Shown here piece after piece: positions 37,300 through 47,707 of a stretch of DNA of 64,000 nucleotides (position 1 is the first letter of the stretch; each line of letters begins with the position of its first letter). Where the stretch lies: the NCBI RefSeq assembly GCF_001507855.1, contig NZ_LGEN01000008.1, positions 1-64,000 of the forward strand. The letters are read 5' to 3'. A program made the translations under genes and the position numbers. The DNA is from Halomonas sp. 54_146. GTDB lineage: Bacteria > Pseudomonadota > Gammaproteobacteria > Pseudomonadales > Halomonadaceae. The notes below the pieces were generated by a model. The model was not told where the DNA came from and made no database searches. It saw only the letters and a list, made by a program, of their open reading frames with translations.

Positions 37300-37332
37300 C
37301 GGCGAAGTAGTCAGCCACTTCGCCGTCTTTTT
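37300..37332 (+). terminator. Terminator after the small 93-aa gene
   Basis: CGGCGAAGTA and its pairing arm ACTTCGCCG form a hairpin around GTCAGCC, followed by TCTTTTTT. It ends the transcript that enters from the 93-residue gene, before metG. An 18-base tandem duplication (TTTGTTACTGCCTA x 2, 37331-37367) follows it. Confidence 0.85.
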
Positions 37333-37399
37333 TGTTACTGCCTATTTGTTTTGTTACTGCCTACTTGGCACCCATATTCACTCGGAATTAACCTTCACC

Positions 37400-39436
37400 A
37401 TGCCTACTACCGCCACGCGCAATATTTTGGTGACTAGCGCGCTCCCCTACGCCAACGGAGCCATTCACCTCGGTCACTTACTTGAGTACATCCAGACTGA
37501 TATCTGGGTGCGTTTCCAGAAAAGCCGTGGCCAACAGTGCTACTACGTATGCGCCGATGACGCCCATGGCACCGCCATTATGCTGCGTGCCGAACAGGAA
37601 GGTATTACCCCGGAAGCGCTGATTGAGCGGGTTTCACAAGATCATCAAACGGATTTTTCCCGTTTTGGCGTCGGGTTCGACAACTACCATTCAACCCACT
37701 CTGCTGAAAACCGCTACTTCAGTGAAATGATTTATAAGCGTCTGCGCGATAAAGGCCATATTGCCACCCGCGATATTGAGCAGATGTTTGACCCCCAAAA
37801 AGGCCTGTTCCTAGCTGACCGCTTTATTAAAGGCACCTGCCCGAAGTGCGGCTCAGATGACCAGTACGGCGACAACTGCGAAAAGTGCGGCGCGACCTAT
37901 ACCCCCGCCGACTTAATTAACCCCGTTTCAGCTATTTCAGGTGCCACACCTGAAGTACGCACTTCGACCCACTACTTCTTTAAGCTGCCCGACTTTGCCG
38001 ATTTCCTACAGGGTTGGATTGATGATGGCCACGTTCAGCCGCAAATCCGCAATAAGCTGATGGAGTGGTTTGAATCTGGCTTTAACGAGTGGGATATCTC
38101 CCGCGATGCGCCGTACTTTGGCTTTGAAATTCCCGATGCACCCGGCAAATACTTCTACGTTTGGCTGGATGCCCCCATTGGCTATCTAGCCAGCTTTAAG
38201 CATCTTTGTGAGCGCGAAGGTATCGACTTCGACAGCTACTGGAACAAAGACTCGAAAGCCGAGGTGTATCACTTTATCGGCAAAGATATCGTCTACTTCC
38301 ACGCGCTGTTCTGGCCCGCCATACTGCATGGCGCTGACCTGCGCACGCCCACTGCGGTCAATTGCCACGGCTTTCTGACAGTAGACGGCGCCAAGATGTC
38401 GAAATCCCGCGGCACCTTTATTAAAGCCGCCACCTACGCCGATCACTTGAATCCAGAATACTTACGCTACTATTTTGCTGCCAAACTCACGTCTAAAGTC
38501 GACGACCTGGATTTGAATTTGGACGATTTTGCCGCACGGGTAAACTCAGATTTAGTCGGCAAAGTGATTAATATTGCCAGCCGCTGTGCCGGTTTTGTTA
38601 AGAAGCTTGGCGGTGGAAATCTCTCAGCCCACTGCGCTGAACCACAGCTGGTCGCCCGCTTTATTGCCGCCGGTGACGACATTGCCGAAGACTTTGAAGC
38701 ACGCGAATTTAGCCGGGCAATGCGTAAAATCATGGAGTTGGCAGACGAAGCCAACACCTATATTGCTGATAAAGCCCCCTGGGCACTGGCCAAACAAGAT
38801 GGCCACGATGAGGAAGTGCTGGAAATATGTTCAGTCGGCATTAACCTGTTCCGCCAGCTGATGGTTTACCTAGCGCCAGTAGTGCCCGCCATGGCTGAAG
38901 AAGCGCGTCAATTCCTGAATATCGAGTCGTTAGACTGGCACTCTCGCCAACGCATACTGACCACCCATTCGATCAATAAATTCAAGCCGCTGATGACCCG
39001 CGTTGAACGCGACAAAATCGACGCCATGATTGAAGCCTCGAAGGAAGATCTGGTGGAAGAGCAAAAGCTGAAAGAAGCGCCCAAAGGCCCGCTGGCGGAA
39101 GAACCTATCGCTGAGGAAATCGACTTTGCAACCTTTGCCAAAGTTGACCTGCGCATTGCCCGCATTGCCAAAGCTGAGTATGTAGAAGGTGCCGACAAAC
39201 TGCTGCAATTGACCCTAGACCTAGGCGGCGAAACCCGCAACGTCTTCTCTGGCATTCGTTCAGCCTACGCGCCGGAAGCCTTGGAAGGCCGCTTAACGGT
39301 GATGGTGGCCAATCTAGCGCCGCGTAAAATGCGCTTTGGCATGTCTGAAGGCATGGTATTAGCCTCTGCCAACGAAGACGGCATCTATCTACTTTCCCCC
39401 GATACCGGTGCTGAGCCGGGCCAGCGGGTAACGTAG
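37400..39436 (+). CDS. metG: Methionyl-tRNA synthetase
   Basis: From the ATG at 37400 ([20 protein letters not shown]) the protein has 678 residues. The HIGH-type motif is HLGH, the zinc site is [18 protein letters not shown], and [10 protein letters not shown] is the KMSKS loop. The C-terminal 110 residues are the tRNA-binding OB domain ([19 protein letters not shown]) used for dimerisation. The open frame extends 40 codons further upstream, but this part looks non-coding and overlaps the terminator region. It lies upstream of the rsx operon. Confidence 0.96.
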   Translation: MPTTATRNILVTSALPYANGAIHLGHLLEYIQTDIWVRFQKSRGQQCYYVCADDAHGTAIMLRAEQEGITPEALIERVSQDHQTDFSRFGVGFDNYHSTHSAENRYFSEMIYKRLRDKGHIATRDIEQMFDPQKGLFLADRFIKGTCPKCGSDDQYGDNCEKCGATYTPADLINPVSAISGATPEVRTSTHYFFKLPDFADFLQGWIDDGHVQPQIRNKLMEWFESGFNEWDISRDAPYFGFEIPDAPGKYFYVWLDAPIGYLASFKHLCEREGIDFDSYWNKDSKAEVYHFIGKDIVYFHALFWPAILHGADLRTPTAVNCHGFLTVDGAKMSKSRGTFIKAATYADHLNPEYLRYYFAAKLTSKVDDLDLNLDDFAARVNSDLVGKVINIASRCAGFVKKLGGGNLSAHCAEPQLVARFIAAGDDIAEDFEAREFSRAMRKIMELADEANTYIADKAPWALAKQDGHDEEVLEICSVGINLFRQLMVYLAPVVPAMAEEARQFLNIESLDWHSRQRILTTHSINKFKPLMTRVERDKIDAMIEASKEDLVEEQKLKEAPKGPLAEEPIAEEIDFATFAKVDLRIARIAKAEYVEGADKLLQLTLDLGGETRNVFSGIRSAYAPEALEGRLTVMVANLAPRKMRFGMSEGMVLASANEDGIYLLSPDTGAEPGQRVT

Positions 39437-39457
39437 GGCACTGCGTGCTGCGCCGCT

Positions 39458-40039
39458 ATGAGTGAGCTGTTTATCATTTTGATCAGCACTGCGCTGGTCA
39501 ACAACTTCGTACTGGTTCAGTTTTTGGGCCTGTGCCCCTTTATGGGCGTCTCCAATAAACTGGAGTCGGCCATGGGCATGTCCCTGGCCACCACGTTTGT
39601 GTTGACCCTGGCGTCGGCCGCTAGCTTCGTGGTCTATCATGGGCTGCTGGTGCCGCTGGAGGTCACTTACCTGCGCACTATCAGCTTTATTGTGGTGATC
39701 GCCGCCGTGGTGCAATTTACCGAAATCATGGTTCGCCAGTTGAGCCCGCTGCTGCACCAAGTGCTGGGCATTTTCCTACCGCTAATCACCACTAACTGCG
39801 CGGTGTTGGGGGTTGCGCTGCTGTCGTTAAACCGTGAGTTAAGCTTTTTTCACACCACGCTTTATGGCTTGGGCGCAGCACTAGGCTTCTCGCTGATTTT
39901 GGTGCTGTTTGCCGCCATGCGCGAACGGTTAGCGGGGGCGGACATCCCCAAACCCTTCCAGGGGGCTGCGATTGCGATGGTGACTGCTAGTCTAATGTCA
40001 CTAGCGTTTCTGGGTTTTTCAGGGCTGGTACGAGGGTGA
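39458..40039 (+). CDS. rsxA: Electron transport complex subunit RsxA/RnfA
   Basis: The 193-residue integral membrane protein has six predicted helices and the conserved [20 protein letters not shown] and [17 protein letters not shown] motifs, each with a Cys that in the Rnf complex ligates the membrane Fe-S cluster. With RsxE it forms the inverted-topology pair at the core of the complex. It is the first of six rsx genes in the standard ABCDGE order, just 21 bases after metG. Confidence 0.96.
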   Translation: MSELFIILISTALVNNFVLVQFLGLCPFMGVSNKLESAMGMSLATTFVLTLASAASFVVYHGLLVPLEVTYLRTISFIVVIAAVVQFTEIMVRQLSPLLHQVLGIFLPLITTNCAVLGVALLSLNRELSFFHTTLYGLGAALGFSLILVLFAAMRERLAGADIPKPFQGAAIAMVTASLMSLAFLGFSGLVRG

Positions 40040-40069
40040 TACTTAGCACAGGGATGAAGGCAGCGCGCA

Positions 40070-40729
40070 ATGAGTGACACATTTGATGCTATCGGCATTC
40101 TGAGCGCCATTGCGGTACTAACCGGCTTGGGCATTGGTTTTGGTGCCCTGCTGGGCGTGGTTAGCGAGCGCTTTAAGCGCGAAGATAACCCGCTAGTGGA
40201 ACAAATTGATGCATTACTGCCGCAAACTCAGTGCGGCCAGTGCGGCTACCCCGGCTGTCGCCCTTACGCCGAGGCCATTAACCAGGGTGATGCGCTGAAT
40301 AAATGCCCACCGGGTGGTGAAGCCACCATTCACGCCCTTGCCGATTTGCTCGGCCGCCAACCTGAACCCCTTGACGGCGAAGCACAAAGCGAAGCCAAGG
40401 TGGCGTTTATCCGCGAAGCGGAGTGCATTGGCTGCACCAAGTGCATTCAAGCCTGCCCGGTCGATGCGATTATCGGCGCGGCTAAATTAATGCATACCGT
40501 GATTAGAGACGAATGCACCGGCTGCGATCTGTGTCTTGACCCCTGCCCGGTAGACTGCATTGATATGCTGCCGCGCTCTGCCCCACTCACCCACTGGCAG
40601 CCGGTAGTGGCGCACTCGCCAGGGTTAATTGCCAGCGACCGCCAATTCGCTTCAGGGCAGTCCGCTTCAGGGCAGTCCGCTTCAGGGCAATCCGCTTCTG
40701 GGCAGTCCACTTCAGGGCAGTCCGTTTAA
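40070..40729 (+). CDS. rsxB: Electron transport complex Fe-S subunit RsxB/RnfB
   Basis: An N-terminal membrane helix is followed by the [15 protein letters not shown] cluster motif and two ferredoxin-type [4Fe-4S] motifs ([17 protein letters not shown] and [16 protein letters not shown]). It passes electrons within the complex. The C-terminal end (about residues 193-219) is unusual: it is five to six repeats of SASGQ, coded by a 15-base tandem repeat that runs across the stop codon. The core has normal length and sits after rsxA. Confidence 0.95.
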   Translation: MSDTFDAIGILSAIAVLTGLGIGFGALLGVVSERFKREDNPLVEQIDALLPQTQCGQCGYPGCRPYAEAINQGDALNKCPPGGEATIHALADLLGRQPEPLDGEAQSEAKVAFIREAECIGCTKCIQACPVDAIIGAAKLMHTVIRDECTGCDLCLDPCPVDCIDMLPRSAPLTHWQPVVAHSPGLIASDRQFASGQSASGQSASGQSASGQSTSGQSV

Positions 40730-40750
40730 GACAGTCCGTTAAGAGAGTCC
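40649..40750. repeat. 15-bp tandem repeat across the rsxB stop codon
   Basis: Five copies of a unit like GCTTCAGGGCAGTCC (from 40649) code for the RsxB tail. Two shorter, more degenerate copies (GTTTAAGACAGTCC and GTTAAGAGAGTCC, to 40750) then continue through the TAA stop codon into the spacer before rsxC. Confidence 0.9.
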
Positions 40751-40765
40751 GTTAAGAGAGCACTG

Positions 40766-42445
40766 ATGTCGAACGCCTTTGACTTCCCAGGCGGCATTTA
40801 CCCGCCTGAACGCAAACAGCGCTCCAACCAAGCTGCGCTGATTGAAGCGCCGCTGCCCAACCGCGTCACTTTGCCCTTGCAGCAGCACAGCGGCCAGGCG
40901 GCCACGCCCTGCGTAATGCCGGGCGATGCGGTCAAAGTAGGCAGCGTGATTGCCAAACGTGAAGGCATGATCTCAAGCGACCTGCACGCCAGTATCAGCG
41001 GCACGGTGAGCGACGTTAGCGCGACCCACATCACCATTGAAAGCGATGGGCAAGATGCGTGGCAGCGGCTGCCACCACTGGACTGGCAACGCACCGAACC
41101 CTATGCGCTATTTGAGCGCTTGAACGAGAGCGGCATTGTCGGGCTGGGCGGTGCCGGTTTCCCTACCCATATCAAAGCCCGGGTAATCGAGCGGCATGCG
41201 ATTCACACCCTGGTGATTAACGCCGCCGAGTGCGAGCCCTATATCACCGCCGATGATCTTACCCTGCGCCATTACGCGGGCGAGGTACTCGAAGGCGCAC
41301 AGATCATCGCCAAGCTGTGCGGCGCGCAGCATATTGTGATTGGCATTGAGGATAACAAACCCGAGGCCATTGAAGCGCTGAAGCACGCGCTGCCGCTCGT
41401 CCTGTCAACTAGCCAGCCAATCACTGCTGAGCTAAAAACAATTCCCACCCGCTACCCCAGCGGCGGCGAACGCCAACTCATTAAAAAACTGCTAAACCTA
41501 GACGTACCCAGCGGCGGGTTACCCGCTGACGTAGGCGTGCTTTGCCACAACCCTGGCACGCTGCTGGCAGTGCTGCAGGCGGTGCGCGATGGTCAGCCGC
41601 TCGTTGCTAGAATTGTCACGCTAACGGGCGATGCCATCGCCCAGCCCGGCAATCGCTGGGTGCGGCTCGGCACCTCTATCAAAGAACTGCTGGAGACAGC
41701 GGGACTGAATCACTCAGAATTAAAACAAGTCATTCAAGGCGGCCCCATGATGGGAACGCCGCTGCCAACGCTCGATACGCCGGTTACCAAGCTTACCAAC
41801 TGTTTAATCGCGGCAACGCTTGAAGAATTTCCGCCTGCCCCAGCGGAATCACCCTGCATACGCTGCGGCGAGTGCGAAAGCGTGTGCCCGGTGGCACTGC
41901 TGCCACAACAGCTGCACTGGTACGCCCGTGCCGAAGACAATGCCAAATTGGAACGTTATCATCTGTTCGACTGCATTGAGTGCGGTGCCTGCAGCTACGT
42001 CTGCCCCAGCCATATTCCGCTGGTGGTGGATTACCGCGAGGCTAAGCGCCGGATACGCCTGCAGCGCATTGAGACAGCAAAAGCAGAGCACGCCAAACAC
42101 CGCTTTGAGTTTCGTCAAGCACGGCTGGCGCGGGAAGAGGCTGAAAAACAGGCACGCAAGGAGGCCCGTAAGTCTCAGCAGCGTCGCACGTCTACTAACA
42201 GCACCACCAGCAGTGCCGCCAGCAGCGAAAAGGTCGATTTACGTGGCCTGCGCATCGCCCATGCCGCCGCCAAAGCGTCGGTTAAAAAAGCTGAAAAAAC
42301 CTTGGCGCGCGTCGCCCAAGAAGACCCCAAACAGCCCTTGGATGACCTAGAAATGCAGCTTGCCACCGCCCAGGAGAACTTAAAGGCAGCCGAACTGCAG
42401 CTTGCCCAGGCGCGCGAACAGCCGTCTAGCGAGGAGTCATCATGA
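40766..42445 (+). CDS. rsxC: Electron transport complex subunit RsxC/RnfC
   Basis: The 559-residue protein has the NADH/FMN-binding core (GIVGLGGAGFPTHIKA; the Cys in NAAECEPYITADD), a SLBB region, and two [4Fe-4S] motifs (CIRCGECESVCPVALLPQQL and CIECGACSYVCPSHIPLVVD). The C-terminal 100 residues are a Lys-, Ala- and Glu-rich coiled coil. RsxC is the peripheral NADH-oxidising subunit. The E. coli tail is much longer, so the shorter form here is normal for the wider family. rsxD overlaps its end by four bases. Confidence 0.96.
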   Translation: MSNAFDFPGGIYPPERKQRSNQAALIEAPLPNRVTLPLQQHSGQAATPCVMPGDAVKVGSVIAKREGMISSDLHASISGTVSDVSATHITIESDGQDAWQRLPPLDWQRTEPYALFERLNESGIVGLGGAGFPTHIKARVIERHAIHTLVINAAECEPYITADDLTLRHYAGEVLEGAQIIAKLCGAQHIVIGIEDNKPEAIEALKHALPLVLSTSQPITAELKTIPTRYPSGGERQLIKKLLNLDVPSGGLPADVGVLCHNPGTLLAVLQAVRDGQPLVARIVTLTGDAIAQPGNRWVRLGTSIKELLETAGLNHSELKQVIQGGPMMGTPLPTLDTPVTKLTNCLIAATLEEFPPAPAESPCIRCGECESVCPVALLPQQLHWYARAEDNAKLERYHLFDCIECGACSYVCPSHIPLVVDYREAKRRIRLQRIETAKAEHAKHRFEFRQARLAREEAEKQARKEARKSQQRRTSTNSTTSSAASSEKVDLRGLRIAHAAAKASVKKAEKTLARVAQEDPKQPLDDLEMQLATAQENLKAAELQLAQAREQPSSEESS

Positions 42446-43491
42446 GCATGATGCACGCCTCAAGCGTAAAAGACGCCGCTACGGCGAATGACGTGCCGCC
42501 AACGGCAAGCTTAATGCGCTGGGTGATAGTGGCAACCCTGCCAGGCATCGCCACCATGAGCTACTTCTTCGGCCTTGGAGTTATCAGCAATGTAGTGCTC
42601 GCCGCCGCTTTTGGTGTTGCCCTTGAAGCCGCCGTGCTGCGGCTACGCAAGCGCCCCATACGGGTAACGCTTAATGATTCCAGCGCCCTGCTAACCGGCG
42701 TTTTGCTGGGCGCATCGCTACCCCCTGCCAGCCCCTGGTGGCTTATCGGCGTCGGTATGGTCGCGGCGATTGTGGTCGCCAAACAGCTATACGGCGGTTT
42801 GGGGCATAACCCGTTTAACCCCGCCATGGTGGGCTATGCGCTGCTATTGGTGTCGTTCCCTACCTATATGACGCTATGGGCACCGCCCCAGGAACTGCTA
42901 CCGAGTGGCTTATGGGCGCAAATTACCGGCACGCTGCCAACCGCGCAGCTAGACAGTTTAAGCGGTGCCACACCCCTCGATGCCTTTAAGCACAAAGGTG
43001 ACGCCGTGCTGGCCAGCGAGTTTTGGGCGACCAACCCACTGCCGAATGGCACGCTAAGTGCCTGGCGGTGGGTGGCGCTTGCTTGGCTAGCGGGTGGGGT
43101 GCTGTTGCTGGCGAAGCGAATTATTAGCTGGCATATACCGGTGGCAATGCTTGGCAGCGTATTACTACTGGCCACGCTGTTTTATCTTGGCGACCCCAGC
43201 CACTTTGCTTCACCGCTGTTTCACCTGCTCACTGGAGCCACGCTGTTTGGGGCGTTCTTTATCGCCACTGATCCGGTTTCCGCCGCCACTAGCCGTCGCG
43301 GCAAACTACTCTATGGGGCTGGCATTGGCGCGCTGATTATCATTATTCGCACCGTTGGCGGCTACCCGGATGCGGTAGCGTTTGCGGTCTTGCTGATGAA
43401 CCTGTGTGTGCCATTACTGGATTTGTATAGCGTGCCGCGCCCCACTGGTCAGCAAAGAGCCCCATCAGGAAAGCCGGGAGAGCAGCCATGA
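42442..43491 (+). CDS. rsxD: Electron transport complex subunit RsxD/RnfD
   Basis: The 349-residue membrane protein has the LSGATPLDAFKH motif, in which the Thr carries covalent FMN, and the GHNPFNPAMVGYALLLVSFP region. About ten hydrophobic segments are present. It works with RsxG in electron flow across the membrane. It overlaps rsxC (ATGA) and rsxG (ATGA), so translation is coupled. Confidence 0.96.
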   Translation: MSMMHASSVKDAATANDVPPTASLMRWVIVATLPGIATMSYFFGLGVISNVVLAAAFGVALEAAVLRLRKRPIRVTLNDSSALLTGVLLGASLPPASPWWLIGVGMVAAIVVAKQLYGGLGHNPFNPAMVGYALLLVSFPTYMTLWAPPQELLPSGLWAQITGTLPTAQLDSLSGATPLDAFKHKGDAVLASEFWATNPLPNGTLSAWRWVALAWLAGGVLLLAKRIISWHIPVAMLGSVLLLATLFYLGDPSHFASPLFHLLTGATLFGAFFIATDPVSAATSRRGKLLYGAGIGALIIIIRTVGGYPDAVAFAVLLMNLCVPLLDLYSVPRPTGQQRAPSGKPGEQP

Positions 43492-44135
43492 CGCTCTTTC
43501 AAGCCATGCAGCGCGGTGCCTTCGCGCTGGGCACCTTTGCTTTGATAACCGCGGGCAGCGTTGCGCTTACTCGCGCGCTAACCGCCGAACGCATAGAAAC
43601 GCACCAGCTGGCTTATCAGCACCGGCAGCTTCAGGAAGTGCTGCCTGAAGCGCTGGCGAATACGCCCGTCACCCAAGTGCTGGAAAGCACCTTTACGCTT
43701 CCCAACCCAGCAGCGCTCGGGCTTAAAAATGGTAGCCAAGGCTGGTGGGTAAGCGGCAGCGAGAACGGTCATGCCGCTAGCGCGGTGATTTTACCGGTGG
43801 TCACCCGGCAGGGGTATAACGGCGAAATTCGCCTGCTGATCGGCATTGACGAGCAGCAGCGTATTAGCGGCGTACGCGTTACCCAGCACCAGGAAACGCC
43901 AGGGTTAGGCGATGACATTGAACGCAGCCGCAGCGACTGGATCACTCAGTTTAATGGCCTGGGGCTTGATAGTTTACCGCCGGGCGGCTGGGCAGTGAGT
44001 AAAGACGGCGGCCATTTTGACGCCTTTACCGGCGCGACGATCACCCCTCGCGCCGTGGTGAATGCCGTTCACAGGGCATTGCAATACGCCGCCGACACGC
44101 CGCTACCGATGACCTTTGAGGAGCCAAGCACATGA
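43488..44135 (+). CDS. rsxG: Electron transport complex subunit RsxG/RnfG
   Basis: The protein has 215 residues, an N-terminal membrane anchor ([18 protein letters not shown]) and the FMN-binding domain with the flavinylation motif [15 protein letters not shown]; the Thr is the usual FMN attachment site, added by ApbE. The flavin domain faces the periplasm. It overlaps both neighbours by four bases. Confidence 0.96.
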   Translation: MTLFQAMQRGAFALGTFALITAGSVALTRALTAERIETHQLAYQHRQLQEVLPEALANTPVTQVLESTFTLPNPAALGLKNGSQGWWVSGSENGHAASAVILPVVTRQGYNGEIRLLIGIDEQQRISGVRVTQHQETPGLGDDIERSRSDWITQFNGLGLDSLPPGGWAVSKDGGHFDAFTGATITPRAVVNAVHRALQYAADTPLPMTFEEPST

Positions 44136-44848
44136 GCCTCAGCCCCATAAGCCAATGGCGCGAACTCGCCCGAGATGGGCTGTGGTCGAATAACCCTGCA
44201 TTGGTTCAACTGCTGGGGCTATGCCCGCTGCTAGCCGTTAGCGGCAGCGTGGTTAATTCGCTGGGCCTGGCGATCGCCACGCTGCTGGTAATGGTGAGCG
44301 CCAGCACCGCGATTTCGCTGATTCGACACCAGGTACCCAATGCGGTGCGCTTGCCCGCTTTTGTGATGGTGATTGCCGCCTTTGTTACCTGCGCAGAGCT
44401 GCTGATGGCCGCCTACGCCTACCCGCTTTACCAGGTGTTGGGGATTTTTATTCCGCTGATTGTCACCAACTGCGCCATTCTCGGCCGCGCCGATGCGTTT
44501 GCCTCCCGTCAGCCGGTGCTGCCTGCTGCCATTGATGGCTTTATGATGGGCTTAGGTTTTGGTGCCGTGCTGGTCGTGCTGGGCGCGCTGCGCGAGCTAC
44601 TCGGCCAAGGCACGCTGTTTAGCGATATGGCGCTGCTATTTGGGCCACACGCCGCGAATTGGCAACTCACCCTTGCCGACGACTACCAGTTTCTGTTTTT
44701 CGTGCTGCCGCCAGGAGCGTTCTTTGTGGCAGGTATGCTAATCGCCCTGAAAAACGCCATTGATCAACGCAGCGCAGCTCGCGCCAAGCCCGTGGCGGCA
44801 ATGCCTCGCGCTGAGCGCCGCGTGCGGGTCACCGGCACGATTAAATAG
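44132..44848 (+). CDS. rsxE: Electron transport complex subunit RsxE/RnfE
   Basis: The 238-residue membrane protein has [20 protein letters not shown] and [20 protein letters not shown], the Cys-bearing motifs shared with RsxA. It is the last gene of the operon, ahead of nth, as in E. coli. The complex couples electron transfer between NADH and ferredoxin to an ion gradient, and in E. coli it keeps SoxR reduced. A basic tail ([13 protein letters not shown]) follows the last helix. Confidence 0.96.
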   Translation: MSLSPISQWRELARDGLWSNNPALVQLLGLCPLLAVSGSVVNSLGLAIATLLVMVSASTAISLIRHQVPNAVRLPAFVMVIAAFVTCAELLMAAYAYPLYQVLGIFIPLIVTNCAILGRADAFASRQPVLPAAIDGFMMGLGFGAVLVVLGALRELLGQGTLFSDMALLFGPHAANWQLTLADDYQFLFFVLPPGAFFVAGMLIALKNAIDQRSAARAKPVAAMPRAERRVRVTGTIK

Positions 44849-44889
44849 CTTTTATCAACATAGCTCGTATCAAAAAAAAGAGTCCCGCC

Positions 44890-45528
44890 ATGAATGCCCA
44901 AAAGCGCCATGAGATTTTTGCTCGCCTTCAGGCAGAGAACCCCCACCCCACCACTGAGCTTAATTGGAACACGCCGTTTGAGCTGCTTGCCGCCGTGCTG
45001 CTTTCCGCTCAGGCCACCGATGTAGGGGTCAATAAAGCCACCGCACGCCTCTACCCTGTTGCCAATACCCCCCAAGCGATTATTGAGTTAGGTATCGACG
45101 AGCTGAAAGCGCATATCAAAACCATTGGCTTATACAACACCAAAGCCGAAAACCTGATGAAAACCTGCCACCTGCTGGTCAATCAGCACGGCGGCGAAGT
45201 GCCCCAAACCCGCCAAGCGCTGGAAGCCTTGCCGGGCGTTGGCCGTAAAACTGCCAATGTGATTCTCAACACGGCGTTTGGCCAGCCCACCATGGCGGTG
45301 GATACGCATATTTTCCGGGTTGCTAATCGCACCGGCATCGCCAAAGGTAAAGATGTGTTAGAAGTTGAGCAAAAGCTGCTGCGTCATGTGCCTAAAGCCT
45401 TTCTACAAGACGCTCACCACTGGCTGATTCTGCATGGCCGCTACACCTGCATTGCCCGCAAGCCCCGCTGTGGTAGCTGCCTTATTGAGGATTTGTGCGA
45501 CTACAAAGACAAAACCGAGCTTGCTTAA
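44890..45528 (+). CDS. nth: Endonuclease III (DNA glycosylase/AP lyase)
   Basis: The 212-residue protein has the helix-hairpin-helix LPGVGRKTANVILNTAFG with catalytic Lys, the catalytic Asp in MAVDTHIFRVANR, and the C-terminal [4Fe-4S] ligands in CIARKPRCGSCLIEDLCDY. It removes oxidised pyrimidines. The last codons and stop codon lie in the first copy of a tandem repeat. It follows rsxE as in most gammaproteobacteria. Confidence 0.96.
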   Translation: MNAQKRHEIFARLQAENPHPTTELNWNTPFELLAAVLLSAQATDVGVNKATARLYPVANTPQAIIELGIDELKAHIKTIGLYNTKAENLMKTCHLLVNQHGGEVPQTRQALEALPGVGRKTANVILNTAFGQPTMAVDTHIFRVANRTGIAKGKDVLEVEQKLLRHVPKAFLQDAHHWLILHGRYTCIARKPRCGSCLIEDLCDYKDKTELA

Positions 45529-45577
45529 TCGAACGTGCTTAATCGAACTTGCTTAGCCGGAACGTGCTTAGCCGCTT
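45521..45577. repeat. 14-15 bp tandem repeat across the nth stop codon
   Basis: Four copies of a unit like TTGCTTAATCGAAC start at 45521, 45535, 45549 and 45564; the last two read CTTAGCCG instead of CTTAATCG. The first copy holds the nth stop codon. Confidence 0.85.
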
Positions 45578-45593
45578 AAATCGCTTGACACCC

Positions 45594-46667
45594 TCACGCT
45601 GAACTTACTAGCAGTTGGCGGTAGGCCTCGCGCCACGCGGGCCACTCCCACGCGGTGGTATCGAGTGCTTCAGGGCGGCTAGCGGGAACGGTTAGCCAAG
45701 CATTAAGCCGCGCATACAGCCCTTCCCGAGAGCCATCATAGCGATAGGCAGGCGGGTAAAGTGCAGGGAAACAGAGCCTATCAGGCACCAGCGGCAGCGC
45801 CCCGCGCTGAGCCGCCTCCATAATCGCTAAGCCCTGAAACTCATGCCACGTGGTCGAGACCACAATGCCCGCGCTTTCCAGCAACTCGCGATAAGCAGGT
45901 TCTGGCTGCGGCCCCCACGCCACGATGTGCCTTGCCAAGCGCCGCTCTGCCTCGTCAAAAATGGCGGGCGCTTGACGAAAGCGCTGACCCAGCACCGCCA
46001 GCTCAAAGGCCACCCCGGCATCGCTTAATGCAAACAGTACGGCAAAGAAGTCGTCAGGGTTTTTGTCATACTCCCAGCGGTGGTTCCAGACAATGCGCTG
46101 TGGAACTGTTTTATTTACAGCCATTTGCTGGCCAGTTTCTGAACCATCAGCAATGGGCACCGGCAATACCCTGGCCCGCTCCCGCAGCGCTTCTAGTGGC
46201 TTAGCCGCAGGCAGGTTTTCAGGCATTTTTTTCAGAAAGGCTCGTGCACCGTCAATAAAAGAATCGCGGTTATAGGCGCTGTTAAACACCACGCAATCTG
46301 CCGCCAGCGCCGAGTAAAGGTTGACCATCTTGGCCTCTACTTGTGGCATCTGGTCGCTAGATTCCGGATAGGCAAACTGGTTTTCGTGGAAATAGACGAT
46401 CTTTTTCGCTCGGCCAAGCTGCGGAAACAGCCCGACCAGCGTTGCCAAGTCCACCATCGACGTGGCTAGCACCGCATCATAGTGCTGACTCAAAGTGTCA
46501 TGTTCTTTTAGCAGCCAGCTCAGCGGGTTGCCGCGAATACGCCAGGCAAAATGCCGCGGCGCCAAGCTCAGGAGTGTCCACGAGATGTCATCTAACTGGG
46601 CCATTAAGCTCTCAGCCCAGTAACGGTGGCTCACGGCTTCATAGGCAGATAACAGTAATACCCGCAT
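45594..46667 (-). CDS. tRNA-queuosine alpha-mannosyltransferase-like protein
   Basis: The N-terminus (RVLLLSAYEAVSHRYWAESL) and the motifs FHENQFAYPES and WNHRWEYDKNPDDFFAVLFA are those of the DUF3524/GTDC1-like glycosyltransferases, which in animals and bacteria add mannose to queuosine in tRNA-Asp. It has a GT-B fold with a C-terminal nucleotide-sugar site (STTWHEFQGLAIMEAAQRGA). Length is 357 residues, normal for the family. Its start codon overlaps the ArsA-like gene's stop codon, so the two are translationally coupled. Confidence 0.85.
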   Translation of the reverse strand: MRVLLLSAYEAVSHRYWAESLMAQLDDISWTLLSLAPRHFAWRIRGNPLSWLLKEHDTLSQHYDAVLATSMVDLATLVGLFPQLGRAKKIVYFHENQFAYPESSDQMPQVEAKMVNLYSALAADCVVFNSAYNRDSFIDGARAFLKKMPENLPAAKPLEALRERARVLPVPIADGSETGQQMAVNKTVPQRIVWNHRWEYDKNPDDFFAVLFALSDAGVAFELAVLGQRFRQAPAIFDEAERRLARHIVAWGPQPEPAYRELLESAGIVVSTTWHEFQGLAIMEAAQRGALPLVPDRLCFPALYPPAYRYDGSREGLYARLNAWLTVPASRPEALDTTAWEWPAWREAYRQLLVSSA

Positions 46668-47698
46668 TAAAAACCCTGTTGTTCAAGCTTGCCGGCCAGC
46701 ATTTCTAACACCTCAATGCCTTGAACATCGGTGGGCAGCCAGGGCAACCTAGGCCGCGGCAAACGGGCAAACAGCGTATCAATACGCGCAAGGTAGCTCG
46801 CTTCCTGCTCACGCCTTGCCTGCAAAAAAGCCCCATCTGCATCGGCGGGTATCACGCGGTTAATCAGCGTGCCTGCCACGGGTATATTAACCTCTTCAAG
46901 CGCTTTAACGGCGCGGTCTGTCTCTAAAATTGGTAGACGCTCGGGGGTCATCACAAACAGAAAGCTACACGCCTTGGGGTCTTCAATGCGGCGTCTGGCT
47001 TGATGAAATAAGCGGCGGCGATTGATCAGCGTTTTAGCGACATCGCGGGTACGCTCGTCTAAATCATCCAGCGGGTCTTCGCTGGGGTCATCGAAAGGCG
47101 TTGCTACGTCGCGGCCACGCTTAGGCGTCAGGTGGCCCAACACTTTGCCCAACTCAGCAGATTTGCGATTATGCGCCAGCAGGCCATCGGTCCAGGCGGC
47201 CATGGCTTCGGGCAAGGTTAATAGCCTTAGCGTATGGCCGGTGGGTGCCGTATCGAAAATAATCAGGTCGTAAGGTGCGGTGTCATCGATCATCAAGCGC
47301 GCCAAGCGCTCCAATAAAGCGGCTTCCTGGGTGCCGGGTGATTGGCGCGTCAGACGCATCTGGCGCTCTAGCTCTTGCATCATTTCAGGCGCAGCGTAGC
47401 GGCGCATCTGCTGGGTTACCCGCTGCAAGTGGGCTTCCACCTCAATGTCAGGGTCGATTTCCATGGCATCAAGATTAGGTAGCAGACGCCTGGGCACATC
47501 GCCTAACGGGCGATCAAACACATCGCCAAGGCTGTGGGCGGGGTCGGTGGAGACCACCAGCACCCGCTTGCCGCGGCTAGCGGCAAGCACCGCTAACGAA
47601 GCCGCCACCGTGGTTTTCCCCACGCCCCCTTTGCCACCGACCCAAAGCAGGCGACGGTTAAGTAGTGCTTGCATGGCGTTCCTCTCTATCGCTAACAA
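46667..47698 (-). CDS. ArsA/Get3-family ATPase
   Basis: The deviant Walker A motif GGKGGVGKTTVAASLA is near residues 17-32, and the switch regions STDPAHSLGDVFD and DTAPTGHTLRLL follow. Only one ATPase domain is present (343 residues), as in bacterial Get3-like and transport-energising ATPases, not the double-domain ArsA. It lies between the cory-CC-star gene (ten bases upstream) and the mannosyltransferase. It may energise or mature the CstA transporter, or help in membrane-protein targeting; this is inferred from the gene order only. Confidence 0.85.
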   Translation of the reverse strand: MLAIERNAMQALLNRRLLWVGGKGGVGKTTVAASLAVLAASRGKRVLVVSTDPAHSLGDVFDRPLGDVPRRLLPNLDAMEIDPDIEVEAHLQRVTQQMRRYAAPEMMQELERQMRLTRQSPGTQEAALLERLARLMIDDTAPYDLIIFDTAPTGHTLRLLTLPEAMAAWTDGLLAHNRKSAELGKVLGHLTPKRGRDVATPFDDPSEDPLDDLDERTRDVAKTLINRRRLFHQARRRIEDPKACSFLFVMTPERLPILETDRAVKALEEVNIPVAGTLINRVIPADADGAFLQARREQEASYLARIDTLFARLPRPRLPWLPTDVQGIEVLEMLAGKLEQQGF

Positions 47699-47707
47699 CC
47701 GCGGTGT

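Noticed and set aside
37280..37399. Longer start for metG
   Set aside because: The extra 40 codons cross a terminator and tandem repeat, and conserved synthetase sequence begins after the ATG at 37400.
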